6,077 nucleotides of DNA from UBA11579 sp039714215 (GCA_039714215.1 JBDLJU010000187.1:1-6077); one strand, 5' to 3'; positions 1 through 5,978 are shown, counted from the stretch's first letter. The notes: generated from the sequence alone by a model not told the origin. A program made the numbers and translations.

Positions 1-2646
1 GAGCTGAAGCACAAACGAACAGTCTCTGCCCTTGGCCCAGGCGGTTTGCGCCGTGAGCGCGCCGGGTTTGATGTGCGTGATGTGCATCACTCTCACTACG
101 GTCGAATTTGCCCAATCGAGACTCCTGAAGGACCAAACATTGGGTTGATCGGTCGCCTGGCATCCTTTGCCCGGGTTAATGCCTACGGTTTTATTGAAAC
201 GCCATACCGGGATGTGGTCAATGCCCTGCCTCCGAAAGCTAAAACCCTCGTTGGACGAGAATTACGCGAAAATGTAGTTGATCCCGCCAACGACAAGGTG
301 GTGGCCAAGGCAGGCACCCGGATTGATGCTGCCCTGGCAAAAAAAATCGCGAAATTAAAAATCGGAGAGGTGTTAATCTCCCCGTATGTTTCTGAAGAAA
401 TTAAGTTCTTATCTGCAAATTACGAAGATAAGTATTACATCGCACAGGCGAATGCCGAATTAAATGAACACAACGAATTTGTTCAACAGCGTGTGTCCAG
501 TAGATTTAAATCCGAGTTCAGGATGACTTCTTCAATCGATATCGATTTCATGGACGTTGCACCCCACCAGGTGGTGGGAATCAGCGCAGCGTTGATCCCA
601 TTCCTCGAGCATGATGACGCAAACCGCGCCCTGATGGGTTCAAACATGATGTCCCAGGCAGTGCCCTTGGTGAACCCTGAAGTTCCCTTGGTCTCCACCG
701 GGATGGAATCATTTGCTGCCCAGGACTCAGGCCAGGTGATCGTTGCTGAACAAGACGGTGAAATTGTCTCTGTTTCAGGTAATTCAATTGTGGTCAATCA
801 TGCCGGCAGCAACGGAGATCGAAACTACCGGCTGAGAAAATATCAGCGTTCGAATCAGAACACCTGTATCGACCAACGCCCTGCGGTGGTTAAAGGCCAG
901 CGGATCAAGAAGGGTACCGTGATCGCTGACTCCTCATCCACTCAAAACGGAAATCTCGCTCTTGGTCAGAATGTGGTGATTGCCTTCTTATCATGGGAGG
1001 GTGGGAACTTTGAGGATGCAATTTTGATCTCAGAGCGATTGGTTCAAGATGACCGCTTTACTTCTATTCATATTGAGAAGTATGAAGTTGAAGCGCGTGA
1101 TACCAAGTTAGGACCGGAAGAGATCACCAGAGACATCCCCAATGTTGGTGAAGACTCGATCAAAGACCTTGATGAGACCGGCGTCGTTCGGATTGGCGCA
1201 GAAGTTGGCCCCAGCGATATTCTGGTTGGCAAGATCACCCCGAAGGGTGAAAAAGAACTTACCCCTGAAGAACGCTTGCTGCGCGCTATTTTTGGTGAGA
1301 AATCCCGTGATGTAAAAGACACTTCTTTGCGCATGCCGCATGGTGAGCGCGGAAAAGTTGTCGATGTGCAGGTATTCTCTCGAGAAGACAATATCGATCT
1401 GTCTGCCGGGGTGGAGCAGATGGTGCGTGTTTCTGTAGCTCAACGCCGCAAGATCACTGCGGGAGATAAGATGTCTGGGCGCCATGGTAACAAAGGTGTG
1501 GTTTCCAAAGTTGTCTCAGTTGAAGACCTGCCGTTCCTCGATGATGGAACCCCGGTAGATATTATTTTGAACCCCCTGGGTGTGCCTGGCCGTATGAATA
1601 TTGGACAGGTGCTTGAAACCCATCTGGGGTGGGCTGCTCGCAGTCTTGGATTCCGGGCAGTTGTTCCGGTGTTTGACGGCGCAACCGAAGGTGAGATCGA
1701 AGCAGAGCTCGCCCGCGCCTGGTTGATCGATCAGGGTTGGAAGGAAACCACCGAGAAAGCCTGGGAGTGGTTGATCGAAGAAGATGAAGATTACGATCCC
1801 GAAATGTACAAGGACGAAGCAGAAGTACGCTCTTTGTATCTTGAGTCCTGGCTTGGCGATCTTGGTTACGATGTTTACCAATTGGTTTCCGATTTGCACT
1901 ATGCCCGCCAATCCGTTTTGGTGGAATGGCTGAAGGTGCGCGGGTTCAAACCCGAGGAAGTTTTAGACTACGAACAGTTTGAGGTTGAAATTTCTGAGCG
2001 CGGTCCGCAAGGTCAGCGGGCGATCGACGCCTGCCTGCGGATCTGGTTGGAAAATAACGAATACGACCCCGGCAAGATGAAAGCACGCGAGCTGCTTGAT
2101 TTTGCATTCGGGAAATCCTTCGAGGTCAACACTCCACTGCCGATCTTTGGTAAGCAAATCCTGCGTGATGGCAAGACCGGGATTGCCTATGACAACCCCG
2201 TCACCGTCGGTGTGATGACGATGCTTAAACTGCATCACCTGGTTGAAGACAAAGTCCATGCCCGCTCTACCGGACCTTACAGCCTGGTCACCCAGCAGCC
2301 GCTGGGAGGTAAGGCGCAGTTTGGCGGTCAGCGTTTCGGCGAGATGGAAGTCTGGGCGCTGGAAGCATACGGTGCAGCTTACACGCTTCAGGAGATGCTG
2401 ACAGTAAAATCTGATGATGTCGTCGGCCGTGTAAAGACTTACGAATCGATTGTAAAAGGCGAACCGATCGAGGAGCCGGGAATCCCTGCTTCATTTAAAG
2501 TATTGGTAAAAGAGCTGCAAAGCCTCGGCCTGGCAGTAGAAGCAGTTACCGATGAAGGCGTGATTAAGTTTGGCAAAGAAGAAGATCGCAGCCGGATGCC
2601 GCGGTTAGAGACTGGCCTTCTTGGTCTCGGCCGAGGAAAAAAGTGA
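1..2646 (+). CDS. rpoB: DNA-directed RNA polymerase beta subunit, 5'-truncated by the window edge
   Basis: Catalytic beta subunit of bacterial RNA polymerase, which pairs with beta' to form the active centre. The frame is open from base 1 and stops with TGA at 2644-2646, giving 881 visible residues. The first ATG-like codons in the window are internal, not the start. It opens at the end of rifampicin cluster I (ELKHKRTVSALGPGGL), followed by HYGRICPIETPEGPNIGL. Later landmarks are NFEDAI (acidic pair at 1012-1017), RDTKLGPEEITRDIPNVGE, GDKMSGRHGNKG (active-centre lysines at 1468-1470 and 1492-1494), GRMNIGQVLETH, and the C-terminal block HARSTGPYSLVTQQPLGGKAQFGGQRFGEMEVWALEAYGAA in two parts. 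The E. coli-type insertion before GDKM is absent. Two insertions make the visible part roughly 170-190 residues longer than I recall for Bacillus RpoB. The C-terminus is complete and basic (GRGKK). No rpoC follows. Identity is certain. Confidence 0.99.
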   Translation, partial: ELKHKRTVSALGPGGLRRERAGFDVRDVHHSHYGRICPIETPEGPNIGLIGRLASFARVNAYGFIETPYRDVVNALPPKAKTLVGRELRENVVDPANDKVVAKAGTRIDAALAKKIAKLKIGEVLISPYVSEEIKFLSANYEDKYYIAQANAELNEHNEFVQQRVSSRFKSEFRMTSSIDIDFMDVAPHQVVGISAALIPFLEHDDANRALMGSNMMSQAVPLVNPEVPLVSTGMESFAAQDSGQVIVAEQDGEIVSVSGNSIVVNHAGSNGDRNYRLRKYQRSNQNTCIDQRPAVVKGQRIKKGTVIADSSSTQNGNLALGQNVVIAFLSWEGGNFEDAILISERLVQDDRFTSIHIEKYEVEARDTKLGPEEITRDIPNVGEDSIKDLDETGVVRIGAEVGPSDILVGKITPKGEKELTPEERLLRAIFGEKSRDVKDTSLRMPHGERGKVVDVQVFSREDNIDLSAGVEQMVRVSVAQRRKITAGDKMSGRHGNKGVVSKVVSVEDLPFLDDGTPVDIILNPLGVPGRMNIGQVLETHLGWAARSLGFRAVVPVFDGATEGEIEAELARAWLIDQGWKETTEKAWEWLIEEDEDYDPEMYKDEAEVRSLYLESWLGDLGYDVYQLVSDLHYARQSVLVEWLKVRGFKPEEVLDYEQFEVEISERGPQGQRAIDACLRIWLENNEYDPGKMKARELLDFAFGKSFEVNTPLPIFGKQILRDGKTGIAYDNPVTVGVMTMLKLHHLVEDKVHARSTGPYSLVTQQPLGGKAQFGGQRFGEMEVWALEAYGAAYTLQEMLTVKSDDVVGRVKTYESIVKGEPIEEPGIPASFKVLVKELQSLGLAVEAVTDEGVIKFGKEEDRSRMPRLETGLLGLGRGKK
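220..402 (+). other. RpoB lineage-specific insertion 1 (about 50 extra residues)
   Basis: In-frame protein segment between the conserved TPYRDV and the IKFLSAN...YYIAQAN block. E. coli and Bacillus RpoB have only about ten residues here (from memory). The insert reads VGRELRENVVDP, then VVAKAGTRIDAALAKKIAKL, then IGEVLISPYVSEE. This resembles the recurring module of RNA polymerase large subunits of the form GR-x4-D-V-x-D-P ... G-T-x-I ... L-A-x-K-I ... V, seen in E. coli beta as GKVVAKDYIDESTGEL and also in beta'. The flanking conserved blocks remain intact and the reading frame is uninterrupted, so this is a protein insertion and not a sequencing artefact. Its role is unknown. The family resemblance is inferred by eye. 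Confidence 0.7.
1711..2133 (+). other. RpoB lineage-specific insertion 2, acidic and Trp-rich with a recurring WL motif
   Basis: In-frame segment of about 140 residues between VPVFDGATEGEIEAEL and LPIFGKQILRDGKTG. As I recall, Bacillus has about 24 residues between FDG and DGRTG, and Thermus carries a smaller insertion at the same place, so the site is known to tolerate extra domains. The segment holds seven tryptophans and about 33 Asp/Glu. Five Trp-Leu pairs (W codons at 1720, 1768, 1849, 1927 and 2044) are mostly followed by a short gap and then G plus an aromatic, or E/D-Y-D-P: AWLIDQGW, EWLIEEDEDYDP, SWLGDLGY, EWLKVRGF, IWLENNEYDP. Predicted character is helical and soluble. No known domain is recognised and function is unknown. 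Confidence 0.75.
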
Positions 2647-2666
2647 GAAACTGGTAGTTTAATGTC

Positions 2667-2695
2667 TTGACTTGACTGCCCATAAATGTTAAAAT
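2667..2695 (+). promoter_or_regulatory. Predicted sigma70-type promoter for the str operon (extended -10)
   Basis: The -35 box is TTGACT (2667-2672, 5/6 to TTGACA). A 17-base spacer follows, then the -10 box TAAAAT (2690-2695, 5/6 to TATAAT), preceded by TGT at 2687-2689, which gives an extended -10. Transcription would start near 2700-2703 and leave about 160 bases of leader before rpsL. The box lies only 21 bases after the rpoB stop, with no terminator in between, so rpoB read-through transcripts would also enter the operon. A second overlapping TTGACT at 2672-2677 is too close to the -10 (12 bases) to serve. This is sequence-based and not experimentally supported. Confidence 0.8.
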
Positions 2696-2728
2696 TCTCA
2701 TTCGTGGCTGTGATTTAACAAATTACGC

Positions 2729-2742
2729 GGGCATACGTGCCC
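2729..2742 (+). promoter_or_regulatory. Small GC hairpin in the rpsL leader
   Basis: GGGCA (2729-2733) and TGCCC (2738-2742) are exact reverse complements around the four-base loop TACG, a UNCG-type sequence though with an A-U closing pair. It lies about 28 bases after the predicted transcription start and just upstream of the larger leader structure. A five-base-pair stem could arise by chance, so it is only a possible part of the leader fold. Confidence 0.35.
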
Positions 2743-2748
2743 CATCAA

Positions 2749-2811
2749 TATCCAATAGATCTGATCGAATCGAGGCCATCATGCACGAGCGATGGCCTTG
2801 GTCTTTGGATA
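2749..2811 (+). promoter_or_regulatory. Two-tier leader RNA hairpin upstream of rpsL (candidate attenuator or autoregulatory element)
   Basis: The inner helix pairs 2769-2780 with 2791-2802: 12 consecutive pairs, of which two are G-U (2772/2799 and 2770/2801), with an 8-bp perfect core AGGCCATC/GATGGCCT and a 10-base loop. The outer helix pairs TATCCAA (2749-2755) with TTGGATA (2805-2811), seven perfect pairs enclosing the inner helix through a very asymmetric internal loop (13 bases on the 5' side, two on the 3' side). The element sits between the promoter and rpsL, so both promoter-started and rpoB read-through transcripts contain it. Only three U's follow the inner stem, so it is a poor classical terminator. 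Autoregulation by a ribosomal protein or conditional attenuation are the likelier roles. Function is inferred. Confidence 0.6.
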
Positions 2812-2873
2812 GAATTAAATTAATAATAACGATTAAGAAACTAGAATCTGGAGGCGAGCGTGCCAACGATTAA
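2781..2873 (+). CDS. Possible 30-codon leader peptide overlapping the rpsL start (speculative)
   Basis: An ATG at the first loop bases of the leader hairpin opens a 30-codon frame beginning MHERWPWSLDRIK and ending in TAA at 2871-2873, 14 bases inside rpsL and in a different frame. GAGG at 2772-2775 lies five bases upstream of the ATG but is buried in the hairpin stem. Translating it would melt the hairpin and deliver ribosomes to the rpsL start, which would allow translational coupling. Against it: the frame is short, the sequence resembles no protein I know, and such frames occur by chance. Treat it as a hypothesis. Confidence 0.15.
   Translation: MHERWPWSLDRIKLIITIKKLESGGERAND
2850..2854 (+). 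promoter_or_regulatory. Shine-Dalgarno site deciding the GTG start of rpsL
   Basis: GGAGG, a full match to the anti-Shine-Dalgarno core, lies five bases before the GTG at 2860. This placement, with the canonical S12 N-terminus PTINQLVRKGR directly after, fixes the unusual start codon. Confidence 0.9.
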
Positions 2874-3276
2874 TCAGTTGGTCCGAAAGGGCCGAAAAGT
2901 AAAGAAGAAAAAGAGTACTGCGCCAGCATTACAGTATGTGTTTAACACTTACAAACAACGACGAATTGCTCAACCGAAAGGCGCCCCTCAGAAGCGTGGC
3001 GTTTGCACGGTTGTGCGTACAATGACTCCTAAGAAGCCGAACTCTGCTCTTCGCAAGATTGCTCGTGTGCGCCTCAGCAACGGACTTGAAGTAACTGCTT
3101 ATATCCCGGGCGAGGGACACACCTTACAGGAGCACAGTGTTGTGCTCGTCCGCGGTGGTCGTGTGAAAGATCTCCCTGGTGTGCGATATCACATTGTGCG
3201 TGGCACCTTAGATTCCACCGGTGTGGATGACCGCAAGCAGAGTCGATCAAAATACGGGGCGAAGCGCCCGAAGTAA
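2860..3276 (+). CDS. rpsL: 30S ribosomal protein S12
   Basis: S12 lies at the decoding centre of the small subunit, where it helps monitor codon-anticodon pairing and sets fidelity. The 138-residue product starts at GTG with (M)PTINQLVRKGR. It then has a Lys-rich stretch and a longer N-terminal segment (about residues 24-42) of the kind found in Bacillus-type S12 and missing from the 124-residue E. coli protein. The conserved core follows: PQKRGVCT, TPKKPNSALRK (residues 56-66), GEGHTLQEHSVVL, RGGRVKDLPGVRYH and a basic C-terminus SKYGAKRPK. Lys59 (equivalent to E. coli Lys43, the classic streptomycin position) and the KDLP loop with Lys103 and Pro106 are wild type, so no streptomycin-resistance substitution is seen there. 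Asp104 is the conserved aspartate that some bacteria methylthiolate. It is the first gene of the str operon, with its own promoter and structured leader. Confidence 0.99.
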   Translation: MPTINQLVRKGRKVKKKKSTAPALQYVFNTYKQRRIAQPKGAPQKRGVCTVVRTMTPKKPNSALRKIARVRLSNGLEVTAYIPGEGHTLQEHSVVLVRGGRVKDLPGVRYHIVRGTLDSTGVDDRKQSRSKYGAKRPK

Positions 3277-3284
3277 CGATAACT

Positions 3285-3318
3285 ACAAACGTCGGAACAA
3301 GATTGTTCCGGCATTTGT
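3285..3318 (+). promoter_or_regulatory. Long hairpin in the rpsL-rpsG intergenic gap (candidate S7 operator or attenuator)
   Basis: The stem pairs 3291-3299 with 3304-3312 (nine pairs, one U-G) around the loop AGAT. After a single C/A mismatch (3290/3313), five more pairs join 3285-3289 to 3314-3318. The core is CGGAACA/TGTTCCG. The downstream side, ATTTGTTTG, is U-rich and mirrored by an A-rich 5' side, which also gives it the look of a bidirectional intrinsic terminator. It begins eight bases after the rpsL stop and ends 18 bases before the rpsG Shine-Dalgarno. In E. coli, S7 represses its operon by binding the rpsL-rpsG intercistronic RNA, so the position fits an operator. A partial terminator setting the S12:S7 ratio is the alternative. 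Confidence 0.65.
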
Positions 3319-3348
3319 TTGTCCTGAATATTATTTGGAGAAAGAAGT

Positions 3349-3819
3349 ATGCCTCGAAGATACAGACCCGCAAAAAGAGTTGCCGAACCGGATCCACGGT
3401 ATGGAGACCGCCAGGTGCAGTCATTCATCAACCGTGTAATGAAAGATGGCAAGAAAAGCACCGCTCGCCGAGTGGTGTATGGTGCTTTTGATGTGATTGA
3501 AGAGAAAAGTGGAAAGCCTGGCATTGAGGTATTTAAAGCCGCGATGAAAGAAGTTTCTCCAGTTATGGAAGTTCGCCCCCGTCGTGTGGGTGGTGCAACC
3601 TACCAGGTCCCGATGGAAGTGGACCAACATCGACAGTTCGCTCTGGCTACCCGCTGGATCATCGGGGCCTGCCAGGCCCGCTCTGGTAAATCATTTGCAG
3701 AAAAATTAGCTGCTGAGTTGATGGAAGCCGCAGCTGGTCAAGGTTCAGCAGTACGCAAGCGAGAAGAAGCTCACCGGATGGCAGAAGCCAACCGTGCTTT
3801 CTCTCACTACCGCGTTTAA
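3349..3819 (+). CDS. rpsG: 30S ribosomal protein S7
   Basis: S7 is a primary 16S rRNA-binding protein that nucleates folding of the 3' major (head) domain and lines the E-site. In E. coli it is also the translational repressor of this operon. The 156-residue length is typical of the family. Visible landmarks are the basic N-terminus MPRRYRPAKR, the SFINRVMKDGKKSTA block (about 25-39), the beta-hairpin region VMEVRPRRVGGATYQVP (about 72-88), the helix TRWIIGACQARSGKSF, and the C-terminal KREEAHRMAEANRAFSHYRV. The ATG has GGAG (3337-3340) eight bases upstream. It is separated from rpsL by 72 bases holding a long hairpin, and from fusA by 43 bases. Nothing suggests damage or transfer. Confidence 0.99.
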   Translation: MPRRYRPAKRVAEPDPRYGDRQVQSFINRVMKDGKKSTARRVVYGAFDVIEEKSGKPGIEVFKAAMKEVSPVMEVRPRRVGGATYQVPMEVDQHRQFALATRWIIGACQARSGKSFAEKLAAELMEAAAGQGSAVRKREEAHRMAEANRAFSHYRV

Positions 3820-3862
3820 CTTATTTTGGTACTTTAACAATTATTGATTTGGTTTTATAGAA

Positions 3863-5932
3863 ATGGCTAACGAAAAAGTAATTCCTCTTGAAAGATACCG
3901 CAACATTGGCATTATTGCCCATATTGATGCGGGTAAAACAACCACCACTGAACGGATTTTGTTCTATACCGGCAAAACCCACCGAATTGGTTCGGTTGAC
4001 GATGGAACCACGGTTACAGACTGGATGGAGCAGGAACGCGAACGAGGAATTACGATTGTCTCGGCTGCGGTAACAGCAGACTGGAATAACCACCGGATCA
4101 ACATCATTGATACACCCGGTCACATCGATTTTACTGCTGAAGTGCAGCGTTCGCTGCGCGTGCTTGATGGCGGGATCGTGGTTTTTGATGCTGTCCAGGG
4201 TGTCGAGCCGCAAAGTGAGACTGTTTGGCGGCAAGCCGATCGCTATATGGTGCCCCGCATATCCTTCATTAACAAGATGGATCGAGTCGGCGCTTCCTAT
4301 GAGCGGTCAATTGAATCGATTCGTGATCGTCTCGGCGCTAACCCAATTGCGGTGCAGCTGCCAATCGGTGAAGAAGCTGAATTCCAGGGTGTGGTCGATT
4401 TGTTTGAAATGCAAGCGATCATCTGGAAGGATGACCTTGGCCGAGAACCGGAAACAGTAGAGATCCCCGCTGACCTGAAGCAGGCGGCAGAAGAATCCCG
4501 CGAGCGGATGGTCGAAGCGATTGCAGAATTGGATGATGGCTTGACCCTCAAATACCTTGAGGGTGAAGAAATTAATATTGATGAGATGAAGGTTGCCTTG
4601 CGTGCAGCAGTGATTGCTAACAAAGCCACTGCCGTTTACTGCGGCTCTTCTCTGAAAAATAAAGGCGTTCAGCCTGTGCTCAACGCAGTGATTGAATTAC
4701 TGCCTTCCCCGTTGGATGTTCCCCCGGTAAAAGGGATTCATCCGAAAACGGAGGAAGAACTTGAGCGCCCGCCGGATGTCGAAGCGCCAATGAGCGCTCT
4801 GGTCTTTAAAATTGTGACTGATCCGTACGTGGGGCGGCTGGCTTACTTCCGAGTGTATTCAGGAAGCGTGAAGTCTAGCTCTGCAGTATTCAATACTTCA
4901 AAACGCAAGAAAGAACGAATTGGCCGCCTGATCCGCATGTATGCCGATCGACGGGAAGAAGTCGAAGAAGTAAAAGCTGGTGGTATTGGGGCCGTTCTGG
5001 GGCTGAAGAACACCTTCACGGGCGATACGCTGTGCAACGAAGGACAGCAGATCATCCTGGAGAGCATTTCTTTCCCAGACCCGGTGATCTCGATTGCGAT
5101 CGAGCCCAAAACATCCGCTGACCAGGACAAGATGGCGACTGCCCTGCATCGTTTGGCTGAAGAAGACCCCACCTTCCAGGTGCGCTCTGACAAAGAAACC
5201 GGCCAAACCGTGATTTCTGGAATGGGCGAACTGCACCTTGAAATTTTAGTTGACCGGATGATGCGCGAATTCAAAGTACAGGCCAACATTGGCCGCCCGC
5301 GTGTCGCCTACCGGGAAACGATCACCAAAGCGGTTGATAAGATTGACTATCGTTATGTCAAACAATCGGGTGGTCGCGGCCAATATGGTCACGTAGAATT
5401 CGAAATGGAACCTGGGGAACCTGGCAGCGGTGTGATCTTTGAATCAAAGATCGTCGGCGGCTCGGTCCCGAGAGAATACATCCCCGCTGTGCAAAAAGGC
5501 GTGATGGAAGCTGCAGAAGGCGGTGTGGTGGCTGGTTATCCGGTTGTGGATTTGAAAGTTTACCTGGTAGACGGCTCTTACCACGAAGTGGACTCCAGCG
5601 AAATGGCCTTCAAAATGGCAGCCTCAATGGCTTTCAAAGAAGGCATGCAGGCCGGTAAGGCAACATTGTTAGAACCGGTGATGAAAGTGGAAGTGGTTGT
5701 TCCTGAAGAATACCTCGGCGATGTGGTCGGTCAGATCAACAGCCGACGTGGGGATGTTGCCGGGATGGACATGCGGCCTGGAAATGCCCAGGCAATCCGG
5801 GCAATGGTACCGCTCTCAGAGATGTTTGGGTACGCTACCGAACTGCGATCTGCTACCCAGGGGCGCGGCGCTTTCACAATGGAATTTGATCATTACTCAC
5901 GAGTCAAAGAAAAAGATCTCGTTACTAAATAA
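3863..5932 (+). CDS. fusA: Translation elongation factor G
   Basis: Cytosolic GTPase that drives tRNA-mRNA translocation and, with ribosome recycling factor, subunit splitting. The 689-residue length is normal for the family. The G domain carries G1 AHIDAGKT (19-26), the switch I segment RGITIVSAA (61-69), G3 DTPGH (83-87, catalytic His87), G4 NKMD (137-140) and a G5-type SSLKNKG (from 262). Domain II is at roughly 290-400. Domain III includes SGMGELHLEI (452-461). Domain IV begins near GGRGQYGHV (503-511), with the tip loop VDGSYHEVDSSE including His574, which reaches the decoding centre (E. coli His583). Domain V follows and ends with TQGRGAFTMEFDHY. The ATG is supported by the canonical N-terminus, but the 43-base gap upstream is AT-rich with no clear Shine-Dalgarno. 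Initiation may depend on coupling to rpsG or on an unstructured leader. Confidence 0.99.
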   Translation: MANEKVIPLERYRNIGIIAHIDAGKTTTTERILFYTGKTHRIGSVDDGTTVTDWMEQERERGITIVSAAVTADWNNHRINIIDTPGHIDFTAEVQRSLRVLDGGIVVFDAVQGVEPQSETVWRQADRYMVPRISFINKMDRVGASYERSIESIRDRLGANPIAVQLPIGEEAEFQGVVDLFEMQAIIWKDDLGREPETVEIPADLKQAAEESRERMVEAIAELDDGLTLKYLEGEEINIDEMKVALRAAVIANKATAVYCGSSLKNKGVQPVLNAVIELLPSPLDVPPVKGIHPKTEEELERPPDVEAPMSALVFKIVTDPYVGRLAYFRVYSGSVKSSSAVFNTSKRKKERIGRLIRMYADRREEVEEVKAGGIGAVLGLKNTFTGDTLCNEGQQIILESISFPDPVISIAIEPKTSADQDKMATALHRLAEEDPTFQVRSDKETGQTVISGMGELHLEILVDRMMREFKVQANIGRPRVAYRETITKAVDKIDYRYVKQSGGRGQYGHVEFEMEPGEPGSGVIFESKIVGGSVPREYIPAVQKGVMEAAEGGVVAGYPVVDLKVYLVDGSYHEVDSSEMAFKMAASMAFKEGMQAGKATLLEPVMKVEVVVPEEYLGDVVGQINSRRGDVAGMDMRPGNAQAIRAMVPLSEMFGYATELRSATQGRGAFTMEFDHYSRVKEKDLVTK

Positions 5933-5964
5933 ATTATTTTAGCTTGTAGCGTTTGTAGAGAACG

Positions 5965-5970
5965 AAGGAG
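5965..5970 (+). promoter_or_regulatory. Strong Shine-Dalgarno site of tuf
   Basis: AAGGAG lies eight bases before the ATG at 5979, a textbook spacing. It contrasts with the weak region before fusA and fits the very high EF-Tu demand relative to EF-G. The rest of the 46-base fusA-tuf gap shows no promoter or terminator. Confidence 0.85.
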
Positions 5971-5978
5971 TTATACTA

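Noticed and set aside
1516..1911. 131-codon open frame on the - strand opposite rpoB
   Set aside because: It lies wholly antisense to a strongly conserved rpoB region plus insertion 2, has no recognisable domain or ribosome-binding site, and is a shadow of the sense codon pattern. The other antisense frames over rpoB, rpsL and fusA are rejected for the same reason.
2769..2806. Classical rho-independent terminator of rpoB
   Set aside because: The stem is good, but only CTTT follows before GG, and it lies downstream of the str promoter, so full termination would shut off rpsL. An attenuator or regulatory structure fits better.
2798..2827. Second promoter closer to rpsL (TTGGTC, 17 bases, TAATAA)
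   Set aside because: The -10 matches only three of six positions and the -35 overlaps the hairpin stem. The AT-rich stretch before rpsL makes chance matches likely.
3221..3439. 72-codon + strand frame bridging rpsL and rpsG
   Set aside because: It overlaps the ends of two certain ribosomal protein genes in another frame, crosses the intergenic hairpin, and encodes no recognisable sequence.
3833..3861. Promoter before fusA (TTTAAC, 17 bases, TATAGA)
   Set aside because: The -35 is poor, and the -10 abuts the fusA ATG, which would start transcription inside the gene.
5944..5958. Direct repeat TTGTAG twice in the fusA-tuf gap
   Set aside because: Two copies of six bases, nine bases apart, are within chance expectation and match no known site.
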